64,000 nt of DNA, from the NCBI RefSeq assembly GCF_002575655.3, contig NC_053038.3:145344885-145408884 (forward strand), written 5' to 3'. This DNA comes from Aegilops tauschii subsp. strangulata (lineage: Eukaryota > Streptophyta > Magnoliopsida > Poales > Poaceae). Shown here piece by piece: positions 1-10,564 of this stretch; position 1 is the stretch's first letter; every line of letters begins with the position of its first letter. The translations under genes and the position numbers were made by a program. The notes beneath the pieces were generated by a model. The model saw only the letters and a program-made list of their open reading frames with translations, did not search any database and was not told where the DNA came from.

Positions 1-3000
1 AAGAAAAAGCATAAACACTTCTAGGGAGAGTGGGCGCAACAACACCATGTGCTTCCGTCTACTTATAAAGGGGGTGATGCAGAGTTTGTTGTAAGAAAGC
101 AACACGCATCATGTCTGGGCTGGTCCCATTTTTGTTCACTACTTAATGGGAAAAGACAGCAATACAATAGCTTCAATTCAACATTTATTTAAAATAGTAC
201 CAATACAAGTAGCACAACATCTCAAAACACACTTCACAATCGGGTGGATGAAGGCAATTACCAACCTGTCATGACACACACAAGATCACGTACGAATCTG
301 CGAACACGAATAGGAAAGCCAATCTCGTTTTGTGCAGTTGCACTAAAATCAAGCAAAGTCGCTAGTGTGACATTTAAGTTTGCTATAGCAACAAGTTGAA
401 TAGATATCCCTGATTTAACAGAGGCAAAAAAGGAAACAATTACTGCCAAAAAAGGAGGATGAAACATGCGGCCACAAAAAGAAGCATCTACCTTATCTTC
501 ATTGGAAAACAAAGTATAGGACATTAGCATTTCTAAGATGGTTGAATTGATTCATATCAACAGAGAAATTCTCTTAAAACAGTTCAGTAGTTCATTCTGA
601 GAGTGGCATTGCTTAATTTTACCATCAACAATAGATTAAGAAAAAAGCATAAACACTTCCAGGGAGAGTGGGCGCAACAACACCATGTGCTTCCATCTAC
701 TTATAAAGGGGGTGATGCAGAGTTTGTTGTAAGAAAGCAACAAGATCATGTCTCGGTTGGTACCATTTTTGTTCACTACTTAATGGGAAAAGAGAGCAAT
801 ACAATAGCTTTATTTAACATTTATTTAAAAACAGTACCAATACAAGTAGCACAACATCTCAAAACACACTTCACGATCATGTGGATGAAGGCAAGTACCA
901 ACCTGTCATGATGCACACAAGATCACCTAGGAATCTGCCAACACGAATAGGAAATCCAATCTCCTTTTGTGCAGTTGCACTGAAGTCAAGCAAAGTCACC
1001 GGTGTGACGTTTAAGTTTGCTAGGCAAGAAGTTGAATAGATATCCCTGTTTTAACAGAGGCAAAAAAAGGAATCAATTACTGGCCAATAAAGGAGGATGA
1101 AACATGCGGCCACAAAAATGGTAATCCCGCCAATCCCTAACAAGTGTTGTATTTTTGAACTAAGATTCAGTAGTTAATTCTAAGAGTGACATTGCTTAAT
1201 TTTACCAGCGGCATTAGATTGACAAGAAGCATAAACAGTTCCAGGGGAGAGTGGGCGCAACAACAACATGTGCTTCCATCTACTTATAAAGGGGTTGATG
1301 CAGAGTTTGTTGTAACAAAGCAACACGCATCATGTCTGGGATGGTCCCATTTTTGTTCACTACTTAATGGGAAAAGACAGCAATACAATAGCTTCAATTC
1401 AACATTTATTTAAAATAGTACCAATACGAGTAGCACAACATCTCAAAACACACTGCACAATCAGGTGGATGAAGGCAATTACCAACCTGTCATGACACAC
1501 ACAAGATCACGTACGAATATGCCAACACGAATAGGAAAGCCAATCTCGTTTTGTGCAGTTGCACTAAAATCAAGCAAATCGCTGGTGTGACATTTAAGTT
1601 TGCTATAGCAACAAGTTGAATAGATATCCCTGATTTAACAAAGGCAAAAAAGGAAACAATTACTGCCAAAAAAGGAGGATGATACATGCAGCCACAAAAA
1701 GAAGCATCTACCTTATCTTGATGGAAAACAAAGTATAGGACATTAGCATTTCTAAGATGGTTGAATTGATTCATATCAACAGAGAAATTCTCTTAAAACA
1801 GTTCAGTAGTTCATTTTGAGAGTGGCATTGCTTAATTTTACCATTAGCATTAGAGTGGGCGCAACAACACCATGTGCTTCCATCTACTTATAAAGGGGGT
1901 GATGTAGAGTTTGTTGTAAGAAAGCAACAAGCATCATGTGTGGGTTGGTACCATTTTTGTTCACTACTTAATGGGAAAAGAGAGCAATACAATAGCTTCA
2001 ATTCAACATTTATTTAAAAACAGTACCAATACAAGTAGCACAGCATCTCAAAACACACTTCACGATCATGTGGATGAAGGCAAGTACCAACCTGTCATGA
2101 CGCACACAAGATCACCTAGGAATCTGCCAACACGAATAGGAAATCCAACCTCCTTTTGTGCAGTTGCACTGAAGTCAAGCAAAGTCACCGGTGTGACGTT
2201 TAAGTTTGCTAGGCAAGAAGTTGAATAGATATCCCTGTTTTAACAGAGGCAAAAACGGAATCAATTACTGGCCAATAAAGGAGGATGAAACATGCGGCCA
2301 CAAAAATGGTAATCCCGCCAATCCCTAACAAGTGTTGTAGTTTTGAACTAAGATTCAGTAGTTAATTCTAAGAGTGACATTGCTTAATTTTACCAGCGGC
2401 ATTAGATTAATAAAAAGCATAAACAGTTCCAGGGGAGAGTGGGCGCAACAACAACATGTGCTTCCATCTACTTATAAAGGGGGTGATGCAGAGTTTGTTG
2501 TAACAAAGCAACACGCATCATGTCTGGGTTGGTCCCATTTTTGTTGACTACTTAATGGGAAAAGACAGCAATACAATAGCTTCAATTCAACATTTATTTA
2601 AAAACAGTACCAATACAAGTAGCACAGCATCTCAAAACACACTTCACGATCATGTGGATGAAGGCAAGTACCAACCTGTCATGACGCACACAAGATGACC
2701 TAGGAATCTGCCAACACGAATAGGAAATCCAACCTCCTTTTGTGCAGTTGCACTGAAATCAAGCAAAGTCATCGGTGTGACGTTTAAGTTTGCTAGGCAA
2801 CAAGTTGAATAGATTTCCCTGTTTTAACAGAGGCAAAAAAGGAAACAATTACTGGCCAATAAAGGAGGATGAAGAACGGCGACAACATCTAACTTATCTT
2901 GATGGAAAGCAAAGTAGGACAGTAGCATTTCTAAAACGGTTGCATTGATTCATATTAACAGAGACATTCTCTTAAAACAACATTCGTTAAGAATGTAATC
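1..3000 (-). repeat. Tandem array of five ~0.6 kb units (A/B dimer pattern)
   Basis: The same block recurs beginning near 1, 640, 1220, 1850 and 2405, for example the phrase GAGTGGGCGCAACAAC followed by CTTATAAAGGGG. Two unit types alternate. Type A (from 1 and ~1181) ends in a segment containing GAAGCATCTACCTTATCTT. Type B (from ~601 and ~1801) ends instead in GGTAATCCCGCCAATCCC. The fifth unit is a hybrid with an A-like end (2870-3000). The array therefore looks like two ~1.2 kb dimers plus one unit, and it runs off the left edge. On the minus strand each unit carries an exon-like frame. Single-copy relatives of the unit lie in the modules near 5.2-5.7 kb, 7.8 kb and 10.7-11.2 kb, which suggests that the array arose by local amplification of the 3' part of module 1. 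No transposon family is recognised. Confidence 0.85.
266..409 (-). other. Exon-like frame of the repeated unit (unit 1 copy)
   Basis: On the minus strand an acceptor-like TTAAATCAG precedes 409 and a donor-like ACAG|GTTGG follows 266. This bounds 144 nt that can be read without a stop as about 48 codons. The core reads LDFSATAQNEIGFPIRV. Unit B1 (around 905-1035) keeps the same frame across its core with conservative changes (N to K, R to G). B2 and unit 5 also keep it, while A2 has a one-base deletion that shifts it. Related motifs with F-S-[AG]-T-[AT]-Q occur in the other modules. I do not recognise the protein family. The exon is an inference from open frame plus splice-like edges, and it could equally be decayed non-coding sequence. 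Confidence 0.4.
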
Positions 3001-3029
3001 TACTTTTAATTGTGGCATTGCTTCAATTT

Positions 3030-3195
3030 TCCAGCAACATTCTTAGATTAACAACAGCAAAATAGTTGTATGGGACATGACATGGGACATGGGACATGCC
3101 AGCACCATGTGTGTCCACACGTATAAACGGGTGTTGCAGAGTATGTAGCCAAGCAGCATATCTGCATTGGTCCCATATTTGTTCTCTTTGTAACT
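3030..3195 (-). repeat. Diverged partial sixth copy of the array unit
   Basis: The order of motifs (CAGCACCATGTG, GTATAAACGGG, GTTGCAGAGTATG, TTGGTCCCATATTTGTTC) follows the unit seen five times to the left, with many substitutions and a local duplication of GGGACATG. It marks the right end of the array. From here to about 3500 I see only CT-rich DNA without a feature. Confidence 0.6.
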
Positions 3196-3511
3196 TTTTC
3201 CAATGTGAGGGCAGCAAATCTAGTCCTGCACAAACTACCCGACCCCCCAGTTTCTTTCCCTTTTCAACAAAGAGTTCAGTTCCTTACAGATGTGTGTACT
3301 GGGTTACCCCCTTTTTCCCTTTTCGACCAACAAAGCGGCTGGATAGCTAGTCTATACTACTTTCCCTCCCTCCTTTCCTCATTGAACCACGTCCTTGATT
3401 CATGCTCCACCTCACCACACCCTTCTTTCCTCTTTGAACCAAGACCTAGGTTCGACTACAAAATCGGAAAAGATCCACATGTAGCTAGAGCAATGACGGT
3501 TTCAAAGAAAC

Positions 3512-3935
3512 TTATACCTTAGGGTCATCGGGATGTGGCAAGGCGTGCGGCGGGAGGCCGGATCTGCCCACACTACATACGGCAGCGAGGAAGAAGGGGG
3601 TGGTGGCCCTCCCGCACAGGTGCTGGGTGAAAGAAAAAAGCGCAGCCGACAGTGGATTGCCTCCCTCGCTGAAGGTGATAGAGTGAACGCTGCACCTCCT
3701 CCTTTCCCCGTGCGACGGGATCCGGGCGCCTCCTTCTCCAGCTGTGAGGGGGGTGAGGAAGACAGAGGCCACAACGCAATCTTGTTTAGATCTGGTGAAG
3801 AGGGTGAGAGACTGTGAATATAGCAAACCCGAGCAAAGGAACGATGAGCCTCCAGCCTGTATATATATGTAGTGCGGCGAGAGTGTGGAGAGTGCAAACC
3901 CTAGCGAACAAGCGATGAGGCTCCAGCTTATATAG
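3512..3935 (-). pseudogene. Module 1: TATA box and GC-rich first exon
   Basis: On the minus strand TATA-like sequence (TATATATAC near 3858-3867 and a duplicated TATATAAG near 3928) precedes a GC-rich frame that can be read to a donor-like CCTAAG|GTATAAG at about 3521/3520. The end of the frame carries VVWADPA, followed by an R-rich tail ending near M-T-L-R. The same ending occurs in module 2 (AVVWADPAHPP) and module 4 (AAVWADPA). The 5' leader is itself locally duplicated: TTCGCTAGGGTTTGC and TGCTCGGGTTTGC lie about 65 bp apart. The reading frame is not strictly preserved between modules, so the transcribed product could be non-coding or a decayed gene. The downstream exons would be the amplified units at 1-3000. 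Family unknown. Confidence 0.45.
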
Positions 3936-4114
3936 TGTACTACATATATACTGTATTACGGACTGAGCTCCGGTGCCTTAACTGCACCTGCCTTTGGCTG
4001 TATGATAGGTGGGCCAGCCACATTTTGGGCCCACCTGTCATACACCCAAAGGCAGGTGCACTAAGTCAATGAAGCTGCGTCCATATAGTACTCGTGTATA
4101 CTACTAATATATAG
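3936..4114. mobile_element. Small foldback insertion in the module 1 promoter
   Basis: Modules 1 and 3 share the promoter order TATA box, then GTGGTTTTCTT, then TCTCTCCATA. In module 1 about 179 bp separates these parts, and the extra DNA is flanked by TATATAG on both sides (929-935 of the 3.9 kb block, i.e. 3929-3935, and 4108-4114). This is consistent with a target-site duplication. The insert is dominated by a strong hairpin. It is best read as a MITE-like foldback element, but no superfamily is assigned. Confidence 0.5.
3983..4060. repeat. Near-perfect 33-nt inverted repeat with a 12-nt loop
   Basis: The left arm 3983-4015 begins TGCACCTGCCTTTGG and the right arm 4028-4060 ends CCAAAGGCAGGTGCA. 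Across 33 positions I count two mismatches. The loop is AGCCACATTTTG. An RNA copy from either strand would fold into a long stem. The centre contains the GGTGGGCC/GGCCCACC phrase common in grass MITEs. Confidence 0.85.
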
Positions 4115-4180
4115 CGGAGTGGTTTTCTTATTCTCTCCATAACAATCGTTTTAAATTGTGTAAGTATGAAACGAAAATCT
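4115..4180 (-). promoter_or_regulatory. Upstream block shared by module promoters
   Basis: The plus-strand phrase TGGTTTTCTTATTCTCTCC, then ATCGTTTTAAATTGTGTAAG, recurs at 8278-8335 (module 3). The second part recurs at about 20,680-20,717 (module 4), where it reads ATCGTTTTATATTCTGTG. In each case it lies just upstream of the minus-strand TATA box. Conservation across copies that have otherwise diverged suggests an old shared promoter. Function is inferred only from position. Confidence 0.45.
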
Positions 4181-4187
4181 TTATTTA

Positions 4188-4464
4188 TGGGCTGTTTGGT
4201 TCTAGGCCTAGGAATGCCACATTTTGCCACACAAATTTTGCCAAACTTGCCTAACGTTAGTTCTTCAAAATGAGAGCCACAAGTTGGCAAGCCTAAGGGA
4301 ATCTTGCCACACTTTTTGAGTGTATGTCATGTGGGGCCCTAGTGTGGCAAAAAGTATATTTCCTAAGGTAAGGCTTGAACCAAACACCCTCCTAAGTTGG
4401 TCAAAGTTGCCTAACCGTAGGTGTGGCAACATGTGGCAACCATAGTCACAAATCAAACAGCCCC
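4188..4464. mobile_element. Tourist/Harbinger-like MITE
   Basis: A 277 bp element with termini TGGGCTGTTTGGTT and AATCAAACAGCCCC is flanked by TTA on both sides (4185-4187 and 4465-4467), the 3-bp target typical of PIF/Harbinger. The interior is rich in TTGCCACAC and its complement GTGTGGCAA. There is no coding capacity. From 4468 to about 4850 no feature is seen. Confidence 0.8.
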
Positions 4465-4849
4465 TTAACATACCAGTGAAGAAAACTACTACTTCCGATG
4501 AACTAACGGTCCACGCGTCTTGGTCGCACTTCATGTCCTTCGTGCGGTACACTACCCTCCCTTAAGTGTAACCACACATGCGCCAAATCAGAAATGTGTG
4601 AGAGTGTGTACAAATAAAGAACTTTAATTTCAATTATCGGAAAGGTTTGAGTGTATGTACAGTTTTCCCTCTCACAATAATTATGGTTTGTTGTGTTCGG
4701 CCTAAACTTGGTCAAACTTTACAAAGTATGACGTCAGTCAAATCTAATATGCAGAGTAAATAAAAATGGAGGGCTACTACGTCCATCCGGGTTTTTAGTC
4801 CACACCATTTTTTTAATCAAAGTTAATAACTGGACAAATAAAATTACAT

Positions 4850-6105
4850 GGGAGCTGAAGACAAAGTTCTGAGAAGGCTTAGAAATCAATAAAAAAACTT
4901 ATGCTCGTAGTACCAACGTCGATCCTTCTTCGAGGAAACATTTGGTTCATAGCCAATTGTGTGATAAAATTGCACCAACGTGAAAGACGACTGCGTCTCC
5001 AACGCAACCAAAGTGAACTGATGAAGGATATCATCTTTTTGGGTAACAAGCAAAGAGCACTGATGGAAAATCGATCAGCTTCACCACCCGACGCAACCAT
5101 GAGCATCGATAGGTCATCGCGGTGATGCATCATCCATTTGGCATCAAGTTTGGGTGAGGAACCTATGAAGTTCGACAAATCCTCACTGTGGTCTGTTTCT
5201 TCTCATTAATCAAGCTCGCCGAAGGAAGAACCACGTGGCAGAGGAAAGTGAGGCGCAACAACAATGGCCATCCAATTTTGTGCAGTTCCACAAAAATTGA
5301 GGAAGACATGCCCGGGTATGGAGATACGCATCGTTGTTTGCAAAAATATAAAAAAGGGATATAGTGTTGTTACTTTGTTTTGGCAGTTGTACAAAATTAA
5401 CAACGACATCTCAATTTTCAATAAGAATTAATGAAAAGTACACCAACAAATAGAAGCATCATGATTATCTTGATGGGAAGTAAACCAGGATACCCAAGAA
5501 AAAAAGCATTTCTTCATTTAACCAGTGATAGTATTAGATTAGTAGTAGCAATAGGAGCATATGGACAATGACCGCACAACCACCATGTACTTTTTGTCGA
5601 AACAACATGTATACCTCCACCGAGGCATAAATCAGGACAACTTTTCGAGTGGCATTTCCTCTATAATAGTAGGTGATGTTGGACCAACCGACGAACCCTA
5701 GATACTATACATGGGGAGCTAGGGATTAGTCGCATACAAGAAAACCTGCATGCAGCGACCTGGGGAGCCGGACCAGTACAAGAAGTTATACCTTAGGTGG
5801 GCGAGATGTCGCTTAGGCGGGTGGGCGGGATCTGCCCACACCACGGCAGCAAACAAGGACGCGGAGGACCTTCGTCCGCGCCAGGGCCGGCTCCGAGAGG
5901 ACGGTGCACATCGGCTTCCTCCATCGCCGACGGCGACAATGTCAATGTTGCCCCTCCTCACCTCCCGCAGCGGACGGGATTCGGCCGGATCTGTGACCAC
6001 CGGTGAGGAGAGAGATAGAGTGGACATTGTCATCTTGTTTTGACATGGAGAGGGTGAGAGAGCGACGCGAGAAACCCTATCAAACAAGAGGCTATATATA
6101 CAATG
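4850..6105 (-). pseudogene. Module 2: gene-like unit with first exon and one 3' block
   Basis: Minus-strand reading starts at a TATA box (TATATATAGC, about 6092-6101). A GC-rich frame follows, containing SSPVVTDPAESRP and AVVWADPAHPP, and ends at a donor-like CCTAAG|GTATAAC near 5790. Farther down, 5440-5670 is a single diverged copy of the array unit (AGAAGCATCATGATTATCTTG and GCACAACCACCATGTAC). The frame at 5206-5421 contains LNFCGTAQN, the counterpart of the FSATAQN core. A second open stretch at 4879-5178 has no recognisable domain. The 3' edge near 4850 shares ACAAAGTTCTGAGAAGG-type sequence with modules 3 and 4. This is the least interrupted copy of the family. Whether it is translated is unknown. 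Confidence 0.45.
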
Positions 6106-6278
6106 GAGTAAAAAAATCTCTTGATAGCAGTGGTTTTAAATAGAATACGCGCGTTCCCGGAAAAAAGAAACAAAAACTGGCGGACAATTTTTTAACGTAC
6201 CAAGAAAACTCGATCAAAAACACGCCCTTCTTCCAGGTCGCGAGAGTCGTCGCCCACACACACATAGACATAGACATG

Positions 6279-6876
6279 AATCTGAGGATGGCTGGGTAAA
6301 ACTGAATACGGATGGTTCCTTCTTGCCAGAGAACGGAACTGCTGGTACATGCATGATACTAAGGGATCATGGGGTGCTATAATTTTCTCTTCATGTAGAA
6401 GCTTGTGTTATTGCGCGAATGCACTGGAAGCAGAATTGTTGGCCATCAAAGAGGGTTTTTCGCTCGCATTGCAGTGGAGTAATCTTTTTTTTGACCCACA
6501 CACCGTATTTCTACGGTAAATTATATTAATATAATAAAGTACATGGGGAGTCTAAGCTCCAAATACCAATATCGAGACAGACTGCCTTGAAGCTACAAAT
6601 ATGATGAGGATTAGGAATGAAGGTCTTGATAGATCTTGGTTTGGTTTTTTGGTGCGTGAGATTAGATCGCTCATGGCACTCCAAAATACTTGTATTGCTC
6701 ATGTTCGACGAAACAACAACATTGTCAGTCATACTTTAGCTCATTATGGTAGGACTAGTGGCCGTATCGCTGTTTGGCTAGGTTCAAGCCCTGATGGCAT
6801 TGTCGAACTTTGTAACTTCGAGTGTAGCCTGGCTACGTGAGTAATACAAGTTTGTTCCCACAAAAAAAAAACAAAA
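6279..6876 (+). mobile_element. 5'-truncated LINE tail encoding an RNase H-like domain
   Basis: The plus-strand frames read LNTDGSFLPENGTAG, then ALEAELLAIKEGF, and after an interruption DCLEATNM and IRSLMALQNTCIAHVRRNN. These are landmarks of the RNase H-type (RVT_3-like) domain at the end of plant LINE ORF2. The copy ends in an A-rich tail (about 6861-6876). It is flanked by AGACATAGACATG (6266-6278) and AGACATAGATATG (6877-6889), a 13-bp target duplication with one mismatch. The domain is split by the insertion listed next and cannot be functional. Confidence 0.85.
6484..6578 (-). mobile_element. Short AT-rich insertion inside the LINE tail
   Basis: About 95 bp interrupts the RNase H frame between QWSN and ETDCLEATNM. 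Read on the minus strand it ends in GTGTGTGGGTCAAAAAAA, like the A-tailed 3' end of another short retroelement. No clear target duplication was identified, so its class is uncertain. Confidence 0.4.
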
Positions 6877-6889
6877 AGACATAGATATG

Positions 6890-7600
6890 CATATCCGTGT
6901 TTACATAAAATTCCATCTCCATCTCCATCTTCAATCATATTTGTCCAACTGGCACAATATTTACGTTGTTAATTATATACGCAGCAATATTAAAGTACAA
7001 CATCTCTTGTCTGCGGGCGTCCGGACCGCTGCCAAGCCCGCTCCTGACCAACCCGAACCCTCTTCATCACCCGTGCGTGCTTTCCGCCCAAAACGGTCAG
7101 TGCCTCATTCAAGCCCGGCCAGAGCGGATGCGACCTCTCACAGGCGCCGGCATTGAAGCGGCGCGCCGGCCGAGAGAGCGTCGCCCGCGCCACTTCCCAG
7201 TGCACGCGACTGCTCCGCGTTCAAAGGTCGCAATAGCCGGCCACAACATGCATGTAAAAAGTTCTTGGGAGTCTGTGCTACAGCTAGCTGTCCTCCCCCA
7301 ACTCGTCAATCTCTTCCAGTAGTGCTAGTACTCCATAGCGCGATCCATCGACAAGCAGGCGGGAAAGTTATCGTATAGTCGGTTTGCGGTGAGTGGCATG
7401 CCGAGCGACCGTGTGGGGTGGAGCCGTGGAGGAGGGTGAGACAAGAATGCGATAGACGTGATTTAAACGTTGGTTTTGCTCGATGGCGTGATCCAACATA
7501 ACAAAACGTTGGTTTCTCCCCATTTCCATTTTTTCTCCGGAAAAATGGAAACTTTCCACCCCATTTTCATTCCTACTCCAAGGTTGCCCCGTTACAACAT
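6890..7600. other. No gene recognised; GC-rich patch 7010-7240
   Basis: Frames here are short and overlap on both strands. A GC-rich island (about 7010-7240) sits between AT-rich flanks. A small hairpin TTTCCATTTTTT/AAAAATGGAAA lies near 7525-7555. I find no domain, promoter or repeat that ties this stretch to its neighbours. Confidence 0.5.
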
Positions 7601-7604
7601 TCCA

Positions 7605-8290
7605 TCAAATAAAAAGGAAAAATAACACGCATGCTGATGCATCTCAATGATTCACAGATCATAACCAATTTTTACTTCACAACTAAAGACAAAAGTTGTG
7701 AGAGCGTGTACAAAAGAAAAACTACTGATGGGGTCACTTCAACTTAATCCCTAAACCCTAAACAGGATTTAATTTCCTGGCTAGGTAGAATCTGTAGAAG
7801 GAAAGACGGCTGGCACCCTCGGGTCATACGATGCTTTTGTGTAGTTCCACTAAAATCGAGCCGAGCATCCCTGATGGCAAAGATATTGAAGAAGTGTGAT
7901 TAGAATAATAGTACTGGCACTAGTTCTTGAGACATAAACTCATCACAAATAGAAGCCGGTAGAAGTAGAGAAATATCGACATGGAGATAGAGCTACGTGG
8001 GGAGCTGCGGCAGTGGAGCAAGCCGGCTCCAAAAGGAAGATGTACTACTACCTGGGACGTCGGGATGTAGCTAGAAGGGCGGTTGGAATGCACTGACTAT
8101 GGGTTTTCTCCCTCGCTAATGTCGACCGCGTCTACGCAGAACATTGTTCCCTTCCCCCAGCGGCAGGTTCAGGCCGGATATGTGGCCAGCGGTGTCGCCA
8201 CCGTCATTCTATTCTTGTGAAGAGAGCAACCCAAGCAAGCAGGCTTGTAGCTTAGGCTCCTGCTAGTGTATATATTGTGGTTTTCTTTTT
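7605..8290 (-). pseudogene. Module 3: decayed copy
   Basis: Minus-strand order matches the other modules. There is a TATA-like TATATACAC (8268-8277), then a leader, a short frame with TPLATYPA (compare SPVVTDPA in module 2), and a donor-like GTCCCAG|GTAGTAG near 8049. A 3' block at about 7835-7900 has a frame reading RDARLDFSGTTQKHRM. The VWADPA segment of the first exon is missing and stop codons break the frame. The 3' edge (7660-7715, CACAACTAAAGACAAAAGTTGTGAGAG) is shared with module 4. It is the most degraded of the four copies. Confidence 0.45.
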
Positions 8291-8299
8291 CTCTCCATA

Positions 8300-9030
8300 T
8301 CAACCATTTTACATTGCGTACGTGTCATTGAAGAGTGAAATGATGGTTGCTTCTTCTGACTAACTTACTGTGTGATTTGACTGCTCCATAGTGGCCCCTA
8401 GATGTACTCCCCCTACATGTATGACCGTTCCTGAGTCTCACTTGTACTTATCTCTATTTTCTTGCATGACATGTGAGTAGACAGGATGCGCATAGAGGAA
8501 TTTTGTTACAGCACGTTGTTACGTCGTACTGTACTACTTGTACCTACTCCCTCCTTCCAGTTCACTACTGGTACTCCCTTCGTCCTGGCTTATTGGTCCC
8601 CTCTGTACTCAATTCATGGGCTCGTTTTACTCAAGAAATTGTCTTTACCAACGTATTAATATCGGGAATGCATGCGTGAACAATGAATGATTAAACCTTG
8701 CATGCAACATTTTGACAAAAAATTGACTTATGAACATGTGAATATAAGGGACTAGAACCTCGTGCTTGCACGCAACAGTCACATGTACACACGGACGCAA
8801 AAACGCGTGCGACGCCCTAATGCATGCATGTCCGAGCACACGACGAAACACACACGGTCACGCTCAAGTGCTCAACCTACATGTGCATGCACACACATAC
8901 TCAGCCAGGGTGAGCTAGTGCCGTATAAACACCGGAAAATGTATATATTGAGCGCAATGAGCGTATTATGAAGTCCACTGACCGTATTTCTACAAATATA
9001 CAGTGAAAGACAGTGTGTTTATCTCGTTTG
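8300..9030. other. Intermodule region; possible degenerate MITE remnant
   Basis: There is no coding evidence. TACTCCCTTCGTCCTGG (about 8573) resembles one Stowaway-type terminus, but a convincing partner end and TA duplication were not found. The rest is AT-rich unique sequence. Confidence 0.35.
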
Positions 9031-9031
9031 A

Positions 9032-10130
9032 AATTAATCCATATTAACCGGAAAGGAGGCAGTATGGACTAGCATTACTTTGCTGTGTCTCGTCAACTTG
9101 CCGAATGAGGAGAAGCTTGCAGGATGGGAGAAGCTTGAGCACGGTGGCTCGCAGGGCATGGAGAAACTTTTAACTAATGCAAGCTCTCCCTCGCTCAGGC
9201 GGTGGACGTGCGACAGTTAATTCGGTGTCAGATTGCCAGAAGCATACACTATACTAGTACTAGTATTATTGTTCGACTTCCCGAAGAGGCGAACAGCCAA
9301 GCGCAAAGATTACTAGTACTAGTACTACTACTATAGAGGTATGTACTATACTATTCTAGGAACCGGATGGAGGAGCGTCTACGCTCTTATTATATTTTAA
9401 AAATGTGATAAAGCAATCTTCAACACATTTGGTTCTCTTCGAGGGTTCTCGCATGTGATAATGGAAGTTGATTGCATGGAACACTCGCCACAATTCTCGA
9501 TTAATTATGGCTCAAATCCTTTTACAAATAGGAGCACTCGGTAATATCTCCTCTTTTTTTTGTTATTCAGCATGTAAACAGGTCAGCAAACCTTGCGGCA
9601 CATCTTTGTGCGAACCGTGCTTGCTGCACTTTGAATGTGGCCGAGAGCTGGCTTGATGAAACACCTCGCTTCCTTCTTCTTTTTTTCCAAGGTACCTCGC
9701 TTCGTAGTGGCCAGTCTCTTGGCTGATCGTCCTAAGAATGCTTATATATGAATAAAGCTCTCTCATTTACCCACAAAAAAGATTAAGCCATATTAACCAG
9801 GAAGGAGTATGGACTAGCACTACTTTTTGGTGTGTCCCGTCAACTCGCAGAACGAGGAGAAGCTTGCAGGACAAGGTGAAGCTCGCTTACGCCTTTTGAC
9901 TAATGCAACCTATCCTCGCCGAAGCGGTGGACATGCAGCAGTTCATTCGGTGTCAGATTGCCATAGGCATGCACTGTAGTACCCAACATGCGGAGTACCA
10001 TCGTTGTTCGACTACACGAAGACGCGAAGAGCCAAGCGCAAGGTTTATAGTTGTACGAGTAGTACTACTGCTAGAACCGCATGGTGGAGCGTCTGTACTC
10101 TTATTTTATTTTAATCTCTGATAAAGTACA
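9032..10130. repeat. Direct duplication (~0.37 kb) flanking a LINE tail
   Basis: 9032-9413 and 9781-10,128 share an ordered series of phrases: CCATATTAACC, GTATGGACTAGCA, GAGGAGAAGCTTGCAGGA, TTCGGTGTCAGATTGCCA, GAGCGTCT. Substitutions and small indels separate the copies. The two copies are separated only by the LINE fragment at 9414-9780. Confidence 0.8.
9414..9780 (+). mobile_element. LINE 3'-end fragment
   Basis: Plus-strand frames read VIMEVDCMEHSPQ and, after an in-frame disruption, VNRSANLAAHLCANRACC and ESWLDETP. These are landmarks of the C-terminal RNase H region of plant LINE ORF2. It ends with GAATAAAGCTCTC and an A-rich end (ACCCACAAAAAAG). It is a different subfamily from the copy at 6279. 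No reliable target duplication was seen because duplicated DNA lies on both sides. Confidence 0.7.
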
Positions 10131-10560
10131 CATTTATTCGGGAGAAGGGCGGAAAACGGCAGCCCAATGGTAGTGTTAAAAACATCGAACATGTAATGAT
10201 GATATCGAAAAACCATGCTCAAATATATCTTGGTCTCCGTGCGAGCCCGTCCGTGTGAGCTCGCTCCTCATCTCTCTCAAGGAACAGCGGGTTGGCAATT
10301 TTGCCGTCAATTGAGATCGGTTTGCTCACACTCCTGTCACACAAATATTCAGGAACGGATGAAGTATAATTTTGTGCATGGCACATGTACCCGTATGCTG
10401 AAGAGGGTTCTGGCAATGCTATCAAGATTCCAGCATTTGTTTACATAATTGACGTACTATAGAAATAATTTTCCAGGGACATGAAATTGTACAATGCTCT
10501 GAGCTTTCAGCTTTTGTTTTGTGTGTCTTGCCATCGATGCTCTTTCGGAAACAATAAAAA
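10131..10560. other. No feature recognised
   Basis: There are short overlapping frames only, with no repeat or domain visible. It lies between the duplicated block and the 3' edge of module 4. Confidence 0.5.
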
Positions 10561-10564
10561 ACTA

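Noticed and set aside
6300..6840. Host RNase H-like gene
   Set aside because: The domain is bounded by a 13-bp target duplication and an A tail and is interrupted, so it is a LINE tail.
8555..9066. Stowaway-type MITE
   Set aside because: One end resembles CTCCCTTCGTCC, but the partner end is poor and no TA duplication is seen. The 3' candidate also belongs to the 9.0/9.8 kb duplication.
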